Below are positions 61,204-64,000 of a DNA stretch of 64,000 bases, piece after piece. The notes below the pieces were generated by a model. It saw only the letters and a list, made by a program, of their open reading frames with translations, made no database searches and was not told the origin of the DNA. A program made the position numbers and the translations under genes. How positions within the stretch are numbered: the stretch's first letter is position 1; every line of letters begins with the position of its first letter. Location of the stretch: the NCBI RefSeq assembly GCF_019038465.1, contig NZ_JAFKRH010000006.1, positions 1-64,000 on the forward strand. Reading direction: 5' to 3'. The stretch comes from Synechococcus sp. CCY 0621. Lineage in GTDB: Bacteria > Cyanobacteriota > Cyanobacteriia > PCC-6307 > Cyanobiaceae.

Positions 61204-61752
61204 TCAAGCTGGGCGAAGGACCAGGGCCAGCACTTCGCCCACAAGCAGCAGGCCGGACAGCAGGGCCAGCAGCTGATAGGTCCAGGGAGGGCTGATCCGG
61301 CCGATGCTGTCGGTTGACAGACCCGTGGCACTGGAGAAGCGCGCCAGGAAGTCGTCGAAACGCACCACCCGCTGGGGCAGCAACCAGGCAGCTCCGTCGC
61401 GGCCATCTTCTTTGCTGGCACTGCGCACGTAGTAGACCCTGCCCCCCTGGCTGGTGGTGACCGGGGTGAGTGCCGTGATGCGGTTCCAGGGAAGCTGCCA
61501 GCCGCGGCGCAGCAGCCAGGAGCACCAGCGCGGGTGGCCCACCCGCAGCCCCTGGCCATCGAGCTCGACCCGCTCACTGGTGATCGCCACCACCAGCACC
61601 AGGCCGGCGATGCAGGCCAGCCCGAGCGGCAGCTTCAGGGGCTCCGGTGCCAGCAGCGGCAGGGGCAGCACCAGCGCCAGGTAGAGGCCCAGGAGCGTGA
61701 AGCGGATCAGCGGTGCCATCGGGTAGCGATGGCATGACGGCACGGAGCTCAT
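61204..61752 (-). CDS. membrane protein of unknown function
   Basis: A 182-aa protein from ATG 61752, which overlaps the stop of the gene before it (ATGA). Two hydrophobic hairpins at the N-terminus (FTLLGLYLALVLPLPLL, LGLACIAGLVLVVAI) and one at the C-terminus (LLALLSGLLLVGEVLALVL) surround a soluble beta-rich middle with PWNRITALTPV and VRFDDFLARF, resembling a PH-like membrane-associated domain. An ATG at 61719 is an alternative start. It converges with the response regulator gene 9 nt away. Confidence 0.65.
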   Translation of the reverse strand: MSSVPSCHRYPMAPLIRFTLLGLYLALVLPLPLLAPEPLKLPLGLACIAGLVLVVAITSERVELDGQGLRVGHPRWCSWLLRRGWQLPWNRITALTPVTTSQGGRVYYVRSASKEDGRDGAAWLLPQRVVRFDDFLARFSSATGLSTDSIGRISPPWTYQLLALLSGLLLVGEVLALVLRPA

Positions 61753-62030
61753 CGGTCGTCGGGGGATCCGGGCAGTGGTTCGATGACCTGGGAGGGCTGG
61801 TAGCGGCCCCCGAACACCTCCGCCTCCCGACCTTTCCAGAAGTTGCCGAGGCGCATCAGATCGGCGTGGGCTTCACCCAGCCGCTCGACATACTCGTTGG
61901 GCTCCATCGTGTCCTTGGCCTCCTTGAGCTTGCTGAGGCGCAGCAGGTGCCACACCCATGGCTTGCCCATCTCGCCGCGGGCTTCCAGGTAGAGGGCCAG
62001 GTCGGAGGAGCTGGGGATTGGAGCCGCCAT
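61749..62030 (-). CDS. 93-aa conserved-looking hypothetical protein
   Basis: A 93-aa soluble protein from ATG 62030, mainly helical: DLALYLEARGEMGKPWVWHL, RLSKLKEAKDTMEPNEYVER and LGEAHADLMRLGNFWKGRE. A GTG at 62036 is possible as a start. It overlaps the following membrane gene by 4 nt, so they are translated together. I recognise no domain. The 62031-62091 gap upstream contains a strong AT-rich dyad. Confidence 0.65.
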   Translation of the reverse strand: MAAPIPSSSDLALYLEARGEMGKPWVWHLLRLSKLKEAKDTMEPNEYVERLGEAHADLMRLGNFWKGREAEVFGGRYQPSQVIEPLPGSPDDR

Positions 62031-62041
62031 GGACACGAAAC

Positions 62042-62055
62042 ATTTGTTTACAAAT
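62042..62055. promoter_or_regulatory. AT-rich palindrome upstream of the 93-aa gene
   Basis: ATTTGTTTACAAAT is a perfect 6+2+6 palindrome in otherwise very GC-rich DNA, 11 nt upstream of the ATG at 62030. It could be an operator or part of a promoter for the two-gene minus-strand unit. The regulator is unknown. Confidence 0.4.
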
Positions 62056-62091
62056 CGTACCGACGTCCGTGCCCGGGTGTGGCGCGCTACC

Positions 62092-63039
62092 TCAGTAGAG
62101 CTCGGGCCGCAGGTCCTCGTGGTAGCGGGTGGCGGCGGGGTGGGTGGGGCCGTACTCGCCGGGCCTGCAGTCGGCGATCAGCAGGGTTGGCTCCGGCCGG
62201 GCGGCTGCCAGCACGTCGCCATGGGGGCCGCAGATGAGGCTGTTGCCCAGGTAGGCCGCCATCACCCTGCCGTTCACCGTCTCCTCGCCGCAGCGGTTGG
62301 CGTAGGCCACGAAACAGCCGTTCTCGAACGCATGGGCCGGGATCAGGGTGCGGGAGACGTCCGGGTAGGGCCTGTCGGTGCGCTCGCCGGTGCTCAGCTC
62401 GGCCCAGGCATCGGCGGCCGTGGGAATCAGAACCAGCTTCGCTCCCTTCAGTGCCAGTTGCCGGCTGAGTTCGGGGAATTCCGCCTCGTAGCAGTTGAGC
62501 AGGCCCACCCCCACTCCATTCACCGGCTGCACCGTGAACGCCGGTCCCTCTTCGGGATGGCGATAGCCGGCGCTCCAGCAGCGTTTCTCATCCGGTCCCC
62601 AGAGGTGGGTCTTGCGGTAGTTGCGCAGCAGCGTGCCGTCCCGGTCGAACAGGGCGATGGCGTCGTAGAAGTGCACCTCGCCGGCCACGGTCGCCCGTTC
62701 GGCGTAGGGACAGGCCACGGCCAGCCCGTGCTGGCGCGCTGCGGCGGCCACCCGCCGCAGGCTGGGGCCGTCCACCGGCTCGGCCAGCTCCCGCACGATG
62801 GCGGGCGTGACGATGTAGCCGGTGAGGTAGAGCTCGGGGAAGGCCAGCAACTGCACCCCGTGCCCCGATGCTTCGCCGCAGACCAGCTCCAGCCGCTCCA
62901 GGTTTTCGGTGATCGCCGCCGACGTGCCAGCCGTGCCGGTGCCCTGCCAGATCCCCAGCCGCAGGCCCTGGCCGAAGGCCGGCACCCCGGGCCGCACGAC
63001 GCAGTGCAGGCGATGCTCAGGAACCATGGGGTGCTTCAC
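62092..63039 (-). CDS. nitrilase-superfamily carbon-nitrogen hydrolase
   Basis: A 315-aa protein if it starts at a GTG at 63039 that overlaps the previous stop (GTGA); ATG 63027 gives 311 aa. The catalytic triad is visible: Glu in LLAFPELYLTGY, Lys in LRNYRKTHLWGPDE and Cys in GLLNCYEAEFPEL. LVLIPTAADAWAEL and LICGPHGDVLAAA also fit. The family hydrolyses amides or nitriles; an aliphatic amidase or N-carbamoyl type is likely, but the substrate cannot be fixed. It follows the carotenoid isomerase gene on the same strand. Confidence 0.9.
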   Translation of the reverse strand: MKHPMVPEHRLHCVVRPGVPAFGQGLRLGIWQGTGTAGTSAAITENLERLELVCGEASGHGVQLLAFPELYLTGYIVTPAIVRELAEPVDGPSLRRVAAAARQHGLAVACPYAERATVAGEVHFYDAIALFDRDGTLLRNYRKTHLWGPDEKRCWSAGYRHPEEGPAFTVQPVNGVGVGLLNCYEAEFPELSRQLALKGAKLVLIPTAADAWAELSTGERTDRPYPDVSRTLIPAHAFENGCFVAYANRCGEETVNGRVMAAYLGNSLICGPHGDVLAAARPEPTLLIADCRPGEYGPTHPAATRYHEDLRPELY

Positions 63040-64000
63040 GCCGGCAGGTTCCAGGGATTGAGGCCGAGGTCGGCGCCGATGCGGTGGGCGCAGGCGAAGC
63101 CGCTGAAGGCCACCGCATTCAGCCCCTGGCCGGGGAAGCAGGAATCCCCCACGCAGTAGAGATCGGGGATGGCGGTGCGGTTGAAGGGCATCGGCAGCAG
63201 GCCCGGCAGCCGCATGGCAGGCACCGGCCCGTAGCTGCCGCCGTGGCGGCCCAGGAAGCGGCGGTGGCTGCGGGGGGTGCCGATCTCCCGGTGGGTGATG
63301 GCCCCCTCCAGGCCCGGCAGGATCGCCTCCAGGCGGCGGATCAGCCGGGTGGCGGCGGCCTCCTTGGCGGCCCTGTAGGCCCCAGGGGCCAGCCCCTGCC
63401 AGGTGTCCATCGCCGACGGGGTGAAGGTGTGCACGATGTGATGCCCGGCCGGGGCCAGGGAGGGATCGAGCAGGGTGGGGATGGAGACGAAGATCACCCC
63501 CTGCTCGGACTCCATCTCCTCCCAGCGCTCCAGCAGCAGGTGATGGACATGGCTGCCCGGCGGGATCGCCTCCGCTTTCACGCCCAGGTGCAGGGAGAGG
63601 AACGAGGACGATGGCTTGTAGCGCCGCCGCCAGGTGCGCTCGGCTGCCGGGGTGTGCTCCGCGTCCACCAGGGAGCCGAAGGTGTCCCAGCGGGTGGCGT
63701 TGCTCACCACCCGGCGGGCGCGGATCTCCTCGCCGCTGGCCAGCTTCACCCCCACGGCCCGGGCCTGGGTGCCCTCGCCCTCCAGCAGCACCTTCACCAC
63801 CCGTGCCCGGTAGCGGATCTCGCCGCCGTGGCGGCGCAAGCCCGCCACCAGCTTCTCGGCGACCACCCCGACGCCGCCCTTGGGGTAGTTGATGCCGCCG
63901 GCGTGGCGATCGGAGAACACCATGCCGGCGTTGATCATCGGCGTGCGATCGGCCGGCATCACCGACCAGCAGAAGCACTCCATGTCGATGAACCTGAGCA
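63036..64000 (-). CDS. crtH: carotenoid (prolycopene) isomerase CrtH-like, 3' part
   Basis: The visible C-terminal 320 residues or so run without break to the window end. They match CrtH/CrtISO: the edge segment FIDMECFCWSVMPADRTPMI, then GINYPKGGVGVVAEKLVAGL, VVSNATRWDTFGSLV, PSSSFLSLHLGVKAEAIPPG, and the C-terminal FAD-binding YCVGDSCFPGQGLNAVAFSG. CrtH converts poly-cis lycopene to all-trans with reduced FAD. The N-terminal Rossmann part lies outside the window. The stop overlaps the nitrilase start. Confidence 0.93.
   Translation of the reverse strand, partial: LRFIDMECFCWSVMPADRTPMINAGMVFSDRHAGGINYPKGGVGVVAEKLVAGLRRHGGEIRYRARVVKVLLEGEGTQARAVGVKLASGEEIRARRVVSNATRWDTFGSLVDAEHTPAAERTWRRRYKPSSSFLSLHLGVKAEAIPPGSHVHHLLLERWEEMESEQGVIFVSIPTLLDPSLAPAGHHIVHTFTPSAMDTWQGLAPGAYRAAKEAAATRLIRRLEAILPGLEGAITHREIGTPRSHRRFLGRHGGSYGPVPAMRLPGLLPMPFNRTAIPDLYCVGDSCFPGQGLNAVAFSGFACAHRIGADLGLNPWNLPA

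Noticed and set aside
62092-63978. A 628-aa fusion of the nitrilase with an upstream domain
   Set aside because: The extra N-terminal part is the shadow of the carotenoid isomerase gene and has no protein-like character.

Overview
The window looks like chromosomal DNA of a high-GC picocyanobacterium of the Cyanobium / freshwater Synechococcus type. The reasons are the GC-rich sequence, the nrtABCD nitrate transporter, cyanobacterium-typical genes (ycf54, a PsbP-like lipoprotein, a CrtH-like carotenoid isomerase, a glycine-rich RRM protein, DUF1400 and DUF6761 families) and a recC-recB-recD set. Genes are dense, often overlap by 4 nt (ATGA, GTGA or TTGA), and lie on both strands. I see no rRNA, tRNA, CRISPR array, insertion sequence or prophage.

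Region by region. 1-3.7 kb: hypothetical proteins and two secreted DUF1400 proteins, one fused to an alpha/beta hydrolase. 3.7-10.4 kb: nrtA-nrtB-(49-aa membrane protein)-nrtC-nrtD on the minus strand. Upstream lie a CRP-family regulator and what I read as a decayed PsiE-family gene. A strong stem-loop sits between nrtA and nrtB. 10.7-17.1 kb: DCC-family oxidoreductase, acyltransferases and hydrolases, a MarC-like protein, an exported Mn-type superoxide dismutase and a cupin. 17.1-23.2 kb (minus): Ca2+-type P-ATPase overlapping a Nif11-like gene, a secreted thermonuclease, and a two-gene NAD salvage unit (nadV plus NMN adenylyltransferase-Nudix). 23.4-26.7 kb (plus): a compact four-gene cassette of an anchored protein, a phosphoribosyltransferase, an APH-like kinase and a DOMON-like protein. 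26.7-32.7 kb: lipA, recR, the PsbP-like protein, an FAD oxidoreductase, a HlyD-type adaptor with a small membrane protein, and a GAF-GGDEF diguanylate cyclase. 32.9-39.5 kb (minus): an envelope transport operon of two FUSC proteins, an OprB-like porin, a TolC-like channel and a ClC-type channel. 39.6-46.5 kb: MgtC, LCP protein, ABC exporter behind the RRM gene, DEAD-box helicase and a cupin. 46.8-56.2 kb (minus): recD, recB, recC and a metallophosphoesterase. 56.3-64 kb: a second Nif11-like gene, ycf54, pdxJ, plsC, bolA-grxD, an OmpR-type regulator with a degenerate receiver, two overlapping small genes, a nitrilase-family amidohydrolase and the 3' part of the crtH-like gene, cut by the window end.

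The points I find most unusual are the 49-aa membrane ORF packed between nrtB and nrtC, the Nif11-like gene coupled to the P-type ATPase, the FUSC/OprB/TolC/ClC operon with a HlyD-type adaptor nearby, the PRTase/kinase/DOMON cassette, and the response regulator lacking its phospho-acceptor Asp. All family calls are by eye from sequence motifs; no database search was run.
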